Source: Mycolicibacter sp. MU0083 (GTDB taxonomy: Bacteria; Actinomycetota; Actinomycetes; Mycobacteriales; Mycobacteriaceae). Taken from it: a stretch of 64,000 nucleotides of DNA. The notes below the pieces were generated by a model. The model was not told the DNA's origin. It worked only from the letters and a program-made list of their open reading frames with translations, and searched no databases. A program made the translations under genes and the position numbers. Where the stretch lies: the NCBI RefSeq assembly GCF_963378075.1, contig NZ_OY726394.1, positions 1,922,001-1,986,000 of the forward strand. Reading direction: 5' to 3'. Each line of letters opens with the position of its first letter. The first letter of the stretch is position 1. Below are positions 1 to 8,206 of this stretch, one piece after another.

Positions 1-460
1 CGCCGTCGTTGCGTTCCATGCATTGCGCCGCAAACAGATTGCAGTAGTAGCCCCCGAGCATGTTCACGTTGATGCCGTGATCGAAGTCGGCGGTGGTCAT
101 GGTGTCGGTTTCGGCGTCGAACGGCGGATTGATCGCGACGCTGTAGACCATTCCGTCGACGCGGCCGCTGCGCTGCATCGTCACGTCGAAGATCCGGCGG
201 CAGTCCTCCTTGTCGGAGACGTCGGCGATCACCGGGTAGCTCGTACCGCCTTCGGCGGCGATCATGTCGACGGTCTCGCGGGCGGCGGCCTCGTTCTTGT
301 CGACCACCACCACCTCGGCACCGTGGCGGGCCGCCATGATGGCGCTGGCGCGCCCGTTGCCGATCTGGGGACCCGGCATCTGGCCGCCGCCGACAACGAC
401 GACAACCTTGCCCGACAGGTCGAAGGGAGTGTGATCGATGTTGCCGAATTGCGCTGACAT
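1..460 (-). CDS. SDR family oxidoreductase, 3' end cut by window edge
   Basis: The first 153 residues of a short-chain dehydrogenase/reductase are visible and the frame runs off the left edge. The start is ATG at 458-460, preceded on the minus strand by an AAGGAA-type ribosome binding site. A Rossmann beta-strand (VVVVVG) leads into an unusual glycine-rich loop, GGGQMPGPQIGNGRA, longer than the classical TGxxxGxG. The acidic residue after the second strand (VVVVDK) suggests NAD rather than NADP. SVAINPP occupies the place of the usual NNAG. The catalytic Ser-Tyr-Lys lies beyond the edge, so activity cannot be judged. It is divergent from the TetR gene at 584 and shares its operator region, so it is probably that regulator's target. 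Substrate unknown. Confidence 0.75.
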   Translation of the reverse strand, partial: MSAQFGNIDHTPFDLSGKVVVVVGGGQMPGPQIGNGRASAIMAARHGAEVVVVDKNEAAARETVDMIAAEGGTSYPVIADVSDKEDCRRIFDVTMQRSGRVDGMVYSVAINPPFDAETDTMTTADFDHGINVNMLGGYYCNLFAAQCMERNDG

Positions 461-529
461 GTTCCTTCTTTCGGACTCCTCGGGCGGTGGCGCCGCGCCT
501 GTCTTCGGGCGCTTCGCCCGCTACAAAAA

Positions 530-591
530 CTGACCAATCGTAAAGGCAATACCTGACCAACCGTACAGTAGTAACCTGTACGAATGGTCAG
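530..591. promoter_or_regulatory. Candidate TetR operator between SDR and TetR genes
   Basis: An inverted repeat has arms ctgaccaaccgtacag (553-568) and ctgtacgaatggtcag (576-591), matching at 14 of 16 positions around a 7-nt centre. A further direct half-site, ctgaccaatcgta, sits at 530-542. The right arm covers the ATG of the TetR gene, so binding would block its transcription or translation. The left half-sites lie in front of the divergent SDR gene. Autoregulation plus control of the SDR gene is inferred from position and symmetry. Confidence 0.6.
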
Positions 592-1204
592 TAAAGTGCG
601 CGGTGTTAGCAACGCAACACCGGGACGGTTCCCGTCGGACACGCCACCGTCGGCCCACGGGCTCACCCGTCGGCGACTGATGGATGCCGCCGTGGATCTC
701 TTTGGCCGCCACAGCGTCGCCGGAACCTCGTTGCAGATGATCTCCGATGCGCTGGGCCTGACGAAATCCGCTATCTACCACCACTTCCGCACCCGCGACG
801 AACTTCTCGGAGCCATTCTGGAGCCGCTCGTCGCCCAGCTCGCCGAATTGCTGCAGGCGGTCGACGACGTGCGGGGGGCGCGGGCGCGGGCGGACCGGAT
901 GCTGGTCGGCTACGTCTCTCTGGCCGTGGCCAATCGCCGGCTCATCCCGATCCTGCGCGGCGATCCCGGCGTCGTCGCCTACCTGCGCACCCGGCCCGAA
1001 TGGGACGCCATGGTGCGTCGGCAGTTGGAGATCCTGGCCGGGGCGGAACCCGGGGTGACCGGCCAGGTACGGGCCGCCCTCGTGATGGCGGGAATCAGTT
1101 CGACGGTCGGACTGCCCTTCAACGGGCTCGACGACGACGGGCTTCGCGACGAACTGCTGTCCACCTGCCGGCGGACGCTGGGATTGCGCGCCCCGCGGGG
1201 ATGA
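584..1204 (+). CDS. TetR family transcriptional regulator
   Basis: A 206-residue one-component repressor. The N-terminal TetR helix-turn-helix lies at about residues 26-72, with the typical GTSLQMISDALGLTKSAIYHHF recognition region read in two parts: the turn before LGLTKSA and the YHHF end. The C-terminal ligand domain is helical and has no recognisable ligand signature. The ATG at 584 is the first start after the inverted repeat and lies inside it. An extended N-terminus of about 25 residues precedes the HTH. It is divergent from the partial SDR gene on the left and convergent with the amidohydrolase gene on the right, 7 bases away. The effector is probably a substrate or CoA ester of the neighbouring catabolic genes, which is inference. 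Confidence 0.85.
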   Translation: MVSKVRGVSNATPGRFPSDTPPSAHGLTRRRLMDAAVDLFGRHSVAGTSLQMISDALGLTKSAIYHHFRTRDELLGAILEPLVAQLAELLQAVDDVRGARARADRMLVGYVSLAVANRRLIPILRGDPGVVAYLRTRPEWDAMVRRQLEILAGAEPGVTGQVRAALVMAGISSTVGLPFNGLDDDGLRDELLSTCRRTLGLRAPRG

Positions 1205-1211
1205 CGGGCGG

Positions 1212-2243
1212 TCAGCGGGTAGCCATCATCCGTGCCACCGTGCGCATGACTACCCGGCCGGCATTGCGCCGTATTCGAGCGGGTAACGGTACGGAGTTGG
1301 GTAGCTGGGGGCCAGGCCCCAACCGGGGAAACAGCGCCAACGCATTGGTGCGCTCGATGGCAGTGCGCGTGCCGGGATCCAGCGGATAGTTCTCCAGGTC
1401 GGCCGCGAACAATTGTGAGGCGGCCAACGGGGCGAACGGCCAATCCGAACCGAACGTGACGTGGCCCGGCTTGGCGAAAGCCAACAGACTGGGCAGGGCG
1501 GCGGGGCTGGAGGACAGTGCGGTGTCGAAGTAGAAGTCCGCGAAGTCATCGAGGCTGTCGGCGGGGCTGGCACCGGTATCGCCTAGCAGGGATACCGCCA
1601 TCCGGTGGGCCGCGTAGGGCACAAATCCGCCGCCATGGCTGAGCATGAATTTGATGTTCGGATAGCGGCGTTTGATTCCGTTGCGTACCAACAGGTATGC
1701 GGCGCGGGTGGTGTCGAGTAGAAAATCCGCGGCAAACGCGGGAATCCCGTCGACCCCGCGTCCGGGCAGATGAGCAGGGTGGATGAACACCACAGCCGCG
1801 CGAGCGTCGAGTGCGGCGAACAGGTCGTCCTGTCCCGGCCGGCCGAGGTAGGTCCCCGAACTGTTGGCCAGCAGTACCACCCCGTCGGCGCCGAGGACAT
1901 CGAGGGCCCGGATGGCTTCGTCGACCGCGGCATCGACATGGGGCAGTGGCACGGTGGCGAAGAAGCCGAACCGGGCGGGGTGCTCGGCGACCAGTGCCGC
2001 GGAGTAATCGTTGATGTCACGGGCCAGGGCCGTGGCATCGGCGGGCTCGGGCAGAAATGTGGTGCCCGGCGTCGACACCGACAAGATGGCGGTATCGATG
2101 TCGAGTGCGATCATCGTCTCTAGTGATGCCTCGGCACTCCACTGCGGCAATTCCCGCCCGCCGGCGTCTGTGATCCCGGCTCGCTGCAGTGCCGCCCGGT
2201 ACAACGGCGGCAGGCAGTGGTGGTGGGTGTCGATGCGACTCAT
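1212..2243 (-). CDS. Amidohydrolase family protein (ACMSD/resorcylate decarboxylase-like)
   Basis: 343 residues of an amidohydrolase-2 TIM barrel. Metal-ligand motifs are in the expected order: DTHHHC at residues 5-10, a histidine in VFIHPAHL, a histidine in FMLSHGGG and the aspartate in TFGSDWPF. The family includes aminocarboxymuconate-semialdehyde decarboxylase, gamma-resorcylate decarboxylase and lactone hydrolases. The start is ATG at 2243 with AGGAAAGG upstream. It is the last gene of a four-gene minus-strand set after the extradiol dioxygenase (16-bp gap). It may decarboxylate the aromatic substrate or hydrolyse a ring-cleavage product. The exact reaction cannot be read from sequence. 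Confidence 0.8.
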   Translation of the reverse strand: MSRIDTHHHCLPPLYRAALQRAGITDAGGRELPQWSAEASLETMIALDIDTAILSVSTPGTTFLPEPADATALARDINDYSAALVAEHPARFGFFATVPLPHVDAAVDEAIRALDVLGADGVVLLANSSGTYLGRPGQDDLFAALDARAAVVFIHPAHLPGRGVDGIPAFAADFLLDTTRAAYLLVRNGIKRRYPNIKFMLSHGGGFVPYAAHRMAVSLLGDTGASPADSLDDFADFYFDTALSSSPAALPSLLAFAKPGHVTFGSDWPFAPLAASQLFAADLENYPLDPGTRTAIERTNALALFPRLGPGPQLPNSVPLPARIRRNAGRVVMRTVARMMATR

Positions 2244-2259
2244 CGTCGGTGTCCTTTCC

Positions 2260-3276
2260 TTAGTCCGGGATACCGGCGCCGGAAAGGGCGGGGACCGGAT
2301 CCTCCCGGCGTAGCAGCGACTGGGCGCCGTTCCTGGCCTGGGCGAGTTTGTCGATCAGGTTCCAGCCTTCGGGACGATGGCCCCAGCTGCTGATCCCCCG
2401 GTGGGTGGTCGGCGTCCAGGTGCGTTCATCGACGACGATCGGATTCCACCCCACCTCCCACTCGAAACCGGACGGTGTCTTGGCATAGAAAGACAACTCC
2501 CGATCATTCGTGTGTTGGCCGATACCCAGCGCAATCGAGAAGCCCAGCTCCTTGACCCGTCGGTAGCCGGTGGCCAAGTCCTCGAGGTCGGCGACTTCGA
2601 TGTTGAGATGTTGGACGCGGGTTCGGATCGGGTTGATTGGCAACCGGTTCACCGCGGCGATCGCGATCGAATGGTGGCGTTGGTTGACTCGCAGGAATCG
2701 GATCTTGACCCCCACACCGCTGATGGTCTCATCGATATAGTCCGACAGTCGTGCATCGAACACGGTGCTGAAGTAGCCGCGCATCTGGTGGGGGTGCTTG
2801 GTGGTGAGGGCTACGTGTCCGATCCCCGATGCGCCGGTGACGAACCCGCCGACATTGACCATGCGCAACGCAACCTTGTCCCCGCAGCCCCCGGTGAAGA
2901 TCTCCTGTGCGAGACCGTTCGGGCCCGGCAAGCGGACGAGCCGTTCGACGCCACGTAACGCCCGCTGTTCGGCGCTTGCTTCAGCGACGGGAACGCCGCG
3001 GCCGGTGACGCGGGCCAGGATCTCGGTGAAGGTGTCGTGATCGTCGACCTGCCAACCCAGCGCGGTGACGTCTTCGGCGGGTCCGCGTTGCAACAGGAAG
3101 CGGCACGGCTGGTCGTCGAGACGGAAACGCATGGCGTCGGGCAGGGTTTCGTCGATGTGCATGCCGATGGCGTCGCGGCCGAAGCGGCGCCAGTCGGCGA
3201 ACCTTCGGGTTTCGATCACGACATAGCCGAGGCGGACGTTGCCGAAAACCGGGATGCGCTGCTGCGGCTCAGACAT
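2260..3276 (-). CDS. Type I extradiol catechol dioxygenase (two VOC modules)
   Basis: 338 residues with the two-module vicinal-oxygen-chelate layout of BphC/HsaC-like enzymes. These open catechols next to the hydroxyls using Fe(II) and O2. Fe ligands fit His in GIGHVAL, His in VQHLNIEV and Glu in FEWEVGW. The stretch from GQHTNDREL through SFYAKTPSG to the Glu matches the extradiol dioxygenase signature. The start chosen is ATG at 3274-3276, whose first base overlaps the TGA of the upstream hydrolase, so the two are translationally coupled. A longer in-frame start at 3528 would overlap the hydrolase by about 250 bases and is rejected. It acts between the flavin hydroxylase and the hydrolase. 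Confidence 0.87.
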   Translation of the reverse strand: MSEPQQRIPVFGNVRLGYVVIETRRFADWRRFGRDAIGMHIDETLPDAMRFRLDDQPCRFLLQRGPAEDVTALGWQVDDHDTFTEILARVTGRGVPVAEASAEQRALRGVERLVRLPGPNGLAQEIFTGGCGDKVALRMVNVGGFVTGASGIGHVALTTKHPHQMRGYFSTVFDARLSDYIDETISGVGVKIRFLRVNQRHHSIAIAAVNRLPINPIRTRVQHLNIEVADLEDLATGYRRVKELGFSIALGIGQHTNDRELSFYAKTPSGFEWEVGWNPIVVDERTWTPTTHRGISSWGHRPEGWNLIDKLAQARNGAQSLLRREDPVPALSGAGIPD

Positions 3277-4157
3277 CACGGTTCCCGGTGGGTAAGCGTG
3301 GAGTCGGGCCGCAGGAAGTCGACGACCAGCCGATTGAACAGCTCCGCGCGTTCCCATTGCATCCAGTGTCCGGTGTGCGAGGTCATCACCAGTTCCGCGT
3401 TCGGCATCGTGTTGAGCAGCAGCGGTCCACCGGAGGGCCGGTTGACCTTGTCGTCGCGGCCCCACAGCACCAAGGTCGGAACGGTGCAGCGTTTCAGCCG
3501 CGGATCCCGGGTGAGATCCATCCGCCACAGCGTGCGCAGCGCGGTGGGGCCCGACGGGCGACGCAACGGCGGCTCGGCGACCACCTCGGGGTCGACGGAA
3601 GCGTTGTAGCGCAGGTCGATCAGTTCATCGGGGACCGAGGAACCGTCGTAGACCAGATAGGTGCGGATGAAGGATTCCAGTTTGGCCCGGCTGGGTCCAT
3701 CACCGCGGTAGTAACCGAGCAGGCTGTTGAGTCCGGCGGTCGGCAGGCCGCGGGTGGTACCGATACCGCCGGGCCCCATCAGCACCAGCTTGTTTACCCG
3801 GTCGGGATCGTCGAGAGCCAGACGCAGGGCGGCCGCACCACCGTAGGAATTGCCGACCAGGTGCGCGGCGTCCACCCCGACAGAGTCCAACAGCCCGCAG
3901 ACAGCGCGTGCGAGAGCACCGAAAGGGTCGCGCTGGTCGAGTGTCTTGGTGGACCGGCCGTAACCGGGCATATCGGGGACGACCACCCGGAAATGGGCTG
4001 CGAGCGCATCGATGTTGCGGGAGTAGTTCGATACCCCGGATGCGCCCGGCCCCCCGCCGTGCAGCAGCACGACCGCCGGCCCGTGGCCGGCTTCGGCGTA
4101 GAACAGCGGGCGCCCGTCGACGGTGACGGTGTGTTCGGTCAGTGCGGTCGCGGTCAT
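3276..4157 (-). CDS. Alpha/beta hydrolase, meta-cleavage-product hydrolase (MhpC/HsaD/BphD-like)
   Basis: 293 residues of alpha/beta hydrolase fold. The oxyanion region is HGGGPGA near residue 39, the nucleophile elbow is GNSYGG, the acid is in LWGRDDK and the histidine is in TGHWMQWE. The HGGGPGA plus GNSYGG combination is typical of C-C bond hydrolases that split meta-cleavage products into a carboxylic acid and a dienoate. ATG at 4157 overlaps the stop of the hydroxylase by 4 bases (ATGA), and its own stop overlaps the dioxygenase start. The three are therefore one coupled unit performing hydroxylation, ring opening and hydrolysis. Confidence 0.87.
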   Translation of the reverse strand: MTATALTEHTVTVDGRPLFYAEAGHGPAVVLLHGGGPGASGVSNYSRNIDALAAHFRVVVPDMPGYGRSTKTLDQRDPFGALARAVCGLLDSVGVDAAHLVGNSYGGAAALRLALDDPDRVNKLVLMGPGGIGTTRGLPTAGLNSLLGYYRGDGPSRAKLESFIRTYLVYDGSSVPDELIDLRYNASVDPEVVAEPPLRRPSGPTALRTLWRMDLTRDPRLKRCTVPTLVLWGRDDKVNRPSGGPLLLNTMPNAELVMTSHTGHWMQWERAELFNRLVVDFLRPDSTLTHREP

Positions 4158-5731
4158 GTGCGGACTCCGTCTCGGGTGAGCATGCGGATGGGATCGGTGA
4201 CCTGGCAAGGCGGTGGGGGAAGGGGACGTCCCGACGCGGCCGCGGCATAGACGAATCCATCCGGTCGGATCACCAGGGCAGCAGCGTTTTTGCCGCGCAA
4301 CCATGCGGTCAGGGTGCCGTCGTGGTCGCCGATCTCGCCGCCGATCTGCAAGATCGGAACGCCGATCGTCGACCAGGCGGCTGCACCGACGGGAGGATCG
4401 CCGAGGTGCAGCAGGATCCACCGTCCCGCCAGGATCTGATCCAGGCGCACGGTGGCCCCGGTGATTCGGTCGACCACTCGGGGCTGGGGAATCTGCCAGC
4501 CCGCGGCGCTCTGCCGGTTTCGGTATGACCGGCGGCCGGTGCGGACGAAGAACCCCTCCCGGTAGCGGGCGTCGGGAATCCAGTAGAGCTTCTGGCCGCC
4601 GGCCAGGACGCCGGGCAGCTTGGTCAGGGCACGAAGGGAGTGGTTGCGCAGCGCCGCGATCATCGGGCGCCGTTCGGTGATGACGCGTCCGACGAACACC
4701 GCTCGGCGGGTGACCTCGATGACGTGTGGTTTGCGTTCGGCCTCATAGGAATCCAACAGCGGCTCGGAGATCTGTCCACGCAAGACCGCCGCGATCTTCC
4801 AGCACAGGTTGGCCACGTCGCGGACCCCGGCGGACATGCCCTGCCCTATCCAGGGCGGCATCGCATGGGCGGCGTCACCGGCAAGGAAGATCCGCCCGAC
4901 GCGCCAGCGGTCGGCGACCCGAACGTGATGGCTGTAGACCACGGCGCGTAGCACGTCGACGTGGTCCTCGGTGATGCCCTGCTCGCTCAGCACCTTCCAG
5001 ACCGAGTCATGGCTGACCAGGGTCGCGGTGTCTTCGTCGGCACGGGCCGGAAATTCCCACCGGTGGTGTCCGAGCGGGGTCGGACAGTCGACGGTGGGAC
5101 GGGACGGATTGCAATGAAACCGCAAGCGGTCGTGGGCATCCCATTCCCGGTGAACCTTGGTGTCGATCACGACCCAGCGTTCGGCATAGGTGGTCCCGGA
5201 GTAACCGACGCCGAGCCGTCCGCGGGTGGGAGACGATCCGCCGTCGGCGGCGATAACGTAGCGGGCACGCACCGTGCGGGAGCCATCCGCGGAGGCCAGT
5301 ACCAGCGTGACGTGCTCGGCGCCGTTCACGGTCTGCACGGCCTCGTGCTCGAGCAGCACCTCGACGTTCGGGAACCGTGCAACACCGGCACGCAGCACCC
5401 GGTCGACGGCCGGCTGGTAGAGGAACTGCTGCGGTGGATGCCCGCTACCGCGCGAGGTGATGGTGGTCTCGATGAACGGCACCCCGTGGGCGTCGACGAA
5501 GGCGACGGGTCGATCCGGCAGCATGTCGCGCTGTAACCGGTCGGCCAATCCCACCGCCTGCCAGATCCGTAGTACCTCTTCGTCGGTGGAGATCGCTCGC
5601 GCACGCTGGTAGATGTCGCTGTCGCGTTCCACGACCAGGACGTCCAAGCCCAGCTGGCCGAGCAGATTGGCAGCGGTGGCGCCGGTGGGGCCGTAGCCGA
5701 TGATCGCGACGTCGTAGGTTTTCTCGCTCAC
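4154..5731 (-). CDS. FAD-dependent aromatic hydroxylase (MhpA/PheA-like)
   Basis: 525 residues of a class A flavoprotein monooxygenase using NAD(P)H and O2 to hydroxylate a phenolic ring. The ADP-binding GYGPTG motif lies near the N-terminus, an Arg-Ala-Arg loop follows, and the second FAD motif is FLAGDAAHAMPP. Layout and length resemble 3-(3-hydroxyphenyl)propionate hydroxylase MhpA. I chose GTG at 5731, preceded by AGGGGCG. An in-frame GTG at 5773 adds 14 residues but lies closer to the operator. It is the first gene of the meta-cleavage unit, divergent from the TetR gene at 5847. The true substrate is unknown. Confidence 0.85.
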   Translation of the reverse strand: MSEKTYDVAIIGYGPTGATAANLLGQLGLDVLVVERDSDIYQRARAISTDEEVLRIWQAVGLADRLQRDMLPDRPVAFVDAHGVPFIETTITSRGSGHPPQQFLYQPAVDRVLRAGVARFPNVEVLLEHEAVQTVNGAEHVTLVLASADGSRTVRARYVIAADGGSSPTRGRLGVGYSGTTYAERWVVIDTKVHREWDAHDRLRFHCNPSRPTVDCPTPLGHHRWEFPARADEDTATLVSHDSVWKVLSEQGITEDHVDVLRAVVYSHHVRVADRWRVGRIFLAGDAAHAMPPWIGQGMSAGVRDVANLCWKIAAVLRGQISEPLLDSYEAERKPHVIEVTRRAVFVGRVITERRPMIAALRNHSLRALTKLPGVLAGGQKLYWIPDARYREGFFVRTGRRSYRNRQSAAGWQIPQPRVVDRITGATVRLDQILAGRWILLHLGDPPVGAAAWSTIGVPILQIGGEIGDHDGTLTAWLRGKNAAALVIRPDGFVYAAAASGRPLPPPPCQVTDPIRMLTRDGVRT

Positions 5732-5781
5732 GCCCCTGGTCCATTTCGTTCGGAGCCGTGCGTCCGCCGACACTTGGCCTA

Positions 5782-5814
5782 TAGTGATCGCTACGGTAAT
5801 GTAGTGATCGCTAC
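5782..5814. promoter_or_regulatory. Double TetR operator: two near-palindromes 20 bp apart
   Basis: The sequence tagtgatcgctac occurs at 5782-5794 and again at 5802-5814. Each contains the near-palindrome TAGTGATCGCTA. The 20-bp period places both on one DNA face, as in operators bound by two TetR dimers. The site lies in the divergent intergenic region between the hydroxylase gene and the TetR gene, so control of both is likely. Assignment to this TetR is inferred from position. Confidence 0.65.
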
Positions 5815-5846
5815 AGGGTCAAGGGTGTGTAGAGAATGGGGGGGCG

Positions 5847-6479
5847 ATGGCCGACAACGAAGCAACCCCGACCCGGCGCCGGCGCGCCGATGGTGACATC
5901 TCCCGGCGACGGATCCTGGACGCAGCCGGCGAGATCGCCGCCGAGCGTGGTTACGAGGGCACCAGCATCAGTGCCGTCAGCGCCAAATGCGGACTGCCGG
6001 CCAGTTCGATCTATTGGCACTTCAAGGACAAAGACGATCTGCTGGCCGCAGTCATCGAGCGAAGTTTCGCGACGTGGCTCACCGGGTGGGAGCTGCCCGC
6101 CGACGGTTCGGCGCGCGAACGCCTGGAGGTCGTGGCCGCCCAGACCGCGAAGGCGCTGCTGGATTCGCCGGACTTCATCCGGCTCGGCCTGATGTTGGCT
6201 CTGGAGCGGCGTCCCGTCGAGCCACGTGCCCGCGCCAAATTCCTGACCGTTCGCGCCCAGGCGCACGATGCCCTGGTCGCCGGCCTCGGCGAACTGACCC
6301 CTGGCCTGACCGACGCCCAGGTTCGGCAGGTTGCCACGTATGCCTTGGCGGGCGCGGACGGATTGTTCATCACCAAGGAGATCGGCGGCGACTCGGTCGA
6401 TCTGGTGGCGATGTTCGAACTGCACGCCCGCGCGGTCTATGCCACCGCCCAGGCCATGCTGCGGGAGACGGCCGGCTGA
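5847..6479 (+). CDS. TetR family regulator of the meta-cleavage cluster
   Basis: 210 residues with a TetR DNA-binding domain at about residues 14-62. The region SISAVSAKCGLPASSIYWHF is the HTH and is followed by KDKDDLL. The C-terminal part resembles the TetR_C domain of KstR/PaaR-type regulators of catabolic genes. ATG at 5847 follows a G-rich stretch. It is divergent from the hydroxylase gene across the double palindrome. It ends directly against the stop codon of the convergent gene (TGATCA at 6477-6482). The likely inducer is an intermediate of the aromatic pathway, which is inference. Confidence 0.85.
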   Translation: MADNEATPTRRRRADGDISRRRILDAAGEIAAERGYEGTSISAVSAKCGLPASSIYWHFKDKDDLLAAVIERSFATWLTGWELPADGSARERLEVVAAQTAKALLDSPDFIRLGLMLALERRPVEPRARAKFLTVRAQAHDALVAGLGELTPGLTDAQVRQVATYALAGADGLFITKEIGGDSVDLVAMFELHARAVYATAQAMLRETAG

Positions 6480-6896
6480 TCAGTCCAAGTCGGCCAGCGC
6501 TTTGCGGGCAGCCTCGAGCTCGGCTTCCAGTGCCGCCACCCGGGCCGCCTGCTGCGACCGGGCCTCGTTCATCAGCGATTCGATGGGCCCGAAGATCTCC
6601 TCGTGCAGTTCCTTGGCGGCGCGCGACACCGCAGCGGCCGAGATGGCGAGGTTGCGCACCAGATAGGTGCTGCCCTGCTTGATCTCGCCGCGCCATTCGC
6701 CGTCGGCGGTGCCGGTGACGGCCAGGGTCAACTCGAACGTCTTGGCCTTCTTGCCGGCACCCTTTCTGCCCGAGGCTTTGGGCTGAGGGTCGGCGGGTGC
6801 GGGTTCGGGGGCGGGCCCCGGCTGCGGCGTCGGGTGCACCGGGAAGTCGTCGGGGGCGGTGGCCGGCGCAGCTACGGCGAATGCGGGTGCGGTCAT
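6480..6896 (-). CDS. Conserved actinobacterial protein, DUF6319-like
   Basis: 138 residues with two parts. A Pro/Ala-rich N-terminal tail of about 45 residues leads into a Lys-rich patch (GRKGAGKKAKTF). A compact region with beta-strand character and a C-terminal helix rich in Glu, Ala and Leu follows, which could form a coiled coil. The start chosen is ATG at 6896 because AAGGAG lies 8 bases upstream. A longer frame from 6950 exists. The resemblance to DUF6319 is from memory. The basic patch may bind nucleic acid. No function is known. Confidence 0.6.
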   Translation of the reverse strand: MTAPAFAVAAPATAPDDFPVHPTPQPGPAPEPAPADPQPKASGRKGAGKKAKTFELTLAVTGTADGEWRGEIKQGSTYLVRNLAISAAAVSRAAKELHEEIFGPIESLMNEARSQQAARVAALEAELEAARKALADLD

Positions 6897-7012
6897 TGCG
6901 TCGAACTCCTTCTCGTCGGCGCCCGCCGAGCGCGGGCTGCCCTGCGACAAAGATTAGAACACACGTTCGACAAATTTGGGGTCCGCGGCGCGGGCGTGGC
7001 GAGGGTCGCCGG

Positions 7013-7702
7013 TCAATCCGGTGGGGCCGGGGTCATCGAGGTGACGAAGTAGGTCTCCTGCCCGGTGGGATAACCGCCGCCGTCGGTGGCGATGTGGACG
7101 TGGTCGTAGTGGTTGGCGGTTTCGTTGCCCAGGTCCGACGTCCAATCGCCGCCGCCGACACCCGGGTAGATCTTCTGGCGCCAGATGACGTGGTTGACCC
7201 CCCAGCGCTTGGCGTTCGCCAGGGCGTAACCGGCGATCTGGTCGCCGAGCGCGATCCCGGACTCGCTGTGATAGTCGGGGATCATCACGTCGATGGCCAG
7301 CCCGTTGGGATGCCATTTCAGCGGGTCCTGCCGGTAGCCGTAAATGGTCTTGATCTCTTGGAACAGCACGCTCAGGGTGCGGGCGGCCCAGATGGTCTTG
7401 ACCTGCAGGCCGTTCTCCGGCGCCGGTCCGGGCGGAAGGGGGAAGGCGAACTGCTGGCCCTCGGTGGGCATCGGCACATTGGCGGCCAGCGCTGCGGCCT
7501 CGGCGGGATTGGCGATGCGCATCCCTTCGAAGGGTTGCGCATGCGGCAGCGACGGCGGCGGCGGCGCGGCGGTGGCGGTCTCCGTGGGCTGGGGTGCCGC
7601 GTCGTCGGTGTGCTGCGCATAGATCAGCGCCGCCGAGACCGCCAGCGAGGTCACAATGGCCAGACTGCGACCGCAGAAGCGCGCGATCTTTCGTCCGTCC
7701 AC
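7013..7702 (-). CDS. Membrane-anchored peptidase-fold protein (ARB_07466/VanY-like C-terminal domain)
   Basis: 229 residues. A basic N-terminus and one hydrophobic segment (residues about 14-30) form an uncleaved anchor or signal peptide, followed by a Pro/Thr-rich linker to about residue 60. The C-terminal domain carries HPNGLAIDVMIP and HYDHVHIA. This is the HxxxxxxD...HxH zinc pattern of D-Ala-D-Ala carboxypeptidase/hedgehog-fold domains annotated as glycoside-hydrolase-like ARB_07466. That suggests peptidoglycan processing outside the membrane. The start is GTG at 7702. Enzymatic specificity is unproven. Confidence 0.7.
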   Translation of the reverse strand: MDGRKIARFCGRSLAIVTSLAVSAALIYAQHTDDAAPQPTETATAAPPPPSLPHAQPFEGMRIANPAEAAALAANVPMPTEGQQFAFPLPPGPAPENGLQVKTIWAARTLSVLFQEIKTIYGYRQDPLKWHPNGLAIDVMIPDYHSESGIALGDQIAGYALANAKRWGVNHVIWRQKIYPGVGGGDWTSDLGNETANHYDHVHIATDGGGYPTGQETYFVTSMTPAPPD

Positions 7703-7781
7703 CTAGAGCACTTTAGTTAACGGACGCCGAACGGCGCAGGACCGGTGCACAGCGGTGGGCCCGGGTGAGCGGGTGACACCG

Positions 7782-8096
7782 TCACACGCCCGGGCACAGT
7801 TCGTGGCGGGCGGCGTCGGCGATCAAGCCGAACTGCGGCCACGCCGGATAGTTGGGCTGCTGAATCTCCACCGACCAGCCCACCCGCAGGTTCTCGCAGA
7901 TCATGTGGCCCAGTGCGCGCACGCTGGGCTCGGCGATGGGTTCGTCGCCGGCATAACGTGCGGTGTAGCCGTGCGTGTTCAGATAGTTCATGAACCCGGC
8001 GTCGTCGGCATGCGCCGGGGCCGCGTCCAGCAAGACTCCTCCCGCCGCCATGCCGACGACGGCAAGAGGCGCGGTGAACCGGGCAGCCCAACTCAT
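7782..8096 (-). CDS. Secreted DUF732 protein
   Basis: 104 residues. A signal peptide ends at about residue 30 (AAPAHA-DDAGF). The mature part begins with FMNYLNTHGY and holds a conserved Cys pair (MICENLR near the middle and ELCPGV at the end). This is the pattern of the mycobacterial DUF732 family of small secreted helical proteins. ATG at 8096 is chosen because it gives a normal signal peptide. A longer frame from 8147 adds an arginine-rich stretch. It is divergent from a second protein of the same type at 8207. The biochemical role of the family is not established. Confidence 0.72.
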   Translation of the reverse strand: MSWAARFTAPLAVVGMAAGGVLLDAAPAHADDAGFMNYLNTHGYTARYAGDEPIAEPSVRALGHMICENLRVGWSVEIQQPNYPAWPQFGLIADAARHELCPGV

Positions 8097-8206
8097 GTCG
8101 GCGATGCTACGTGCGGCACGGCGCCGGTGGTGAACAAGACCCGGCAAGTGCTGCCGACCGGTCCCGCATTGCTGCTAGCGTCAGCGGCGACAGAAAGGCG
8201 CTGGAC

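Noticed and set aside
3277..3528. N-terminal extension of the extradiol dioxygenase
   Set aside because: It overlaps the hydrolase reading frame; the ATG at 3276 is coupled to the hydrolase stop and matches the family N-terminus.
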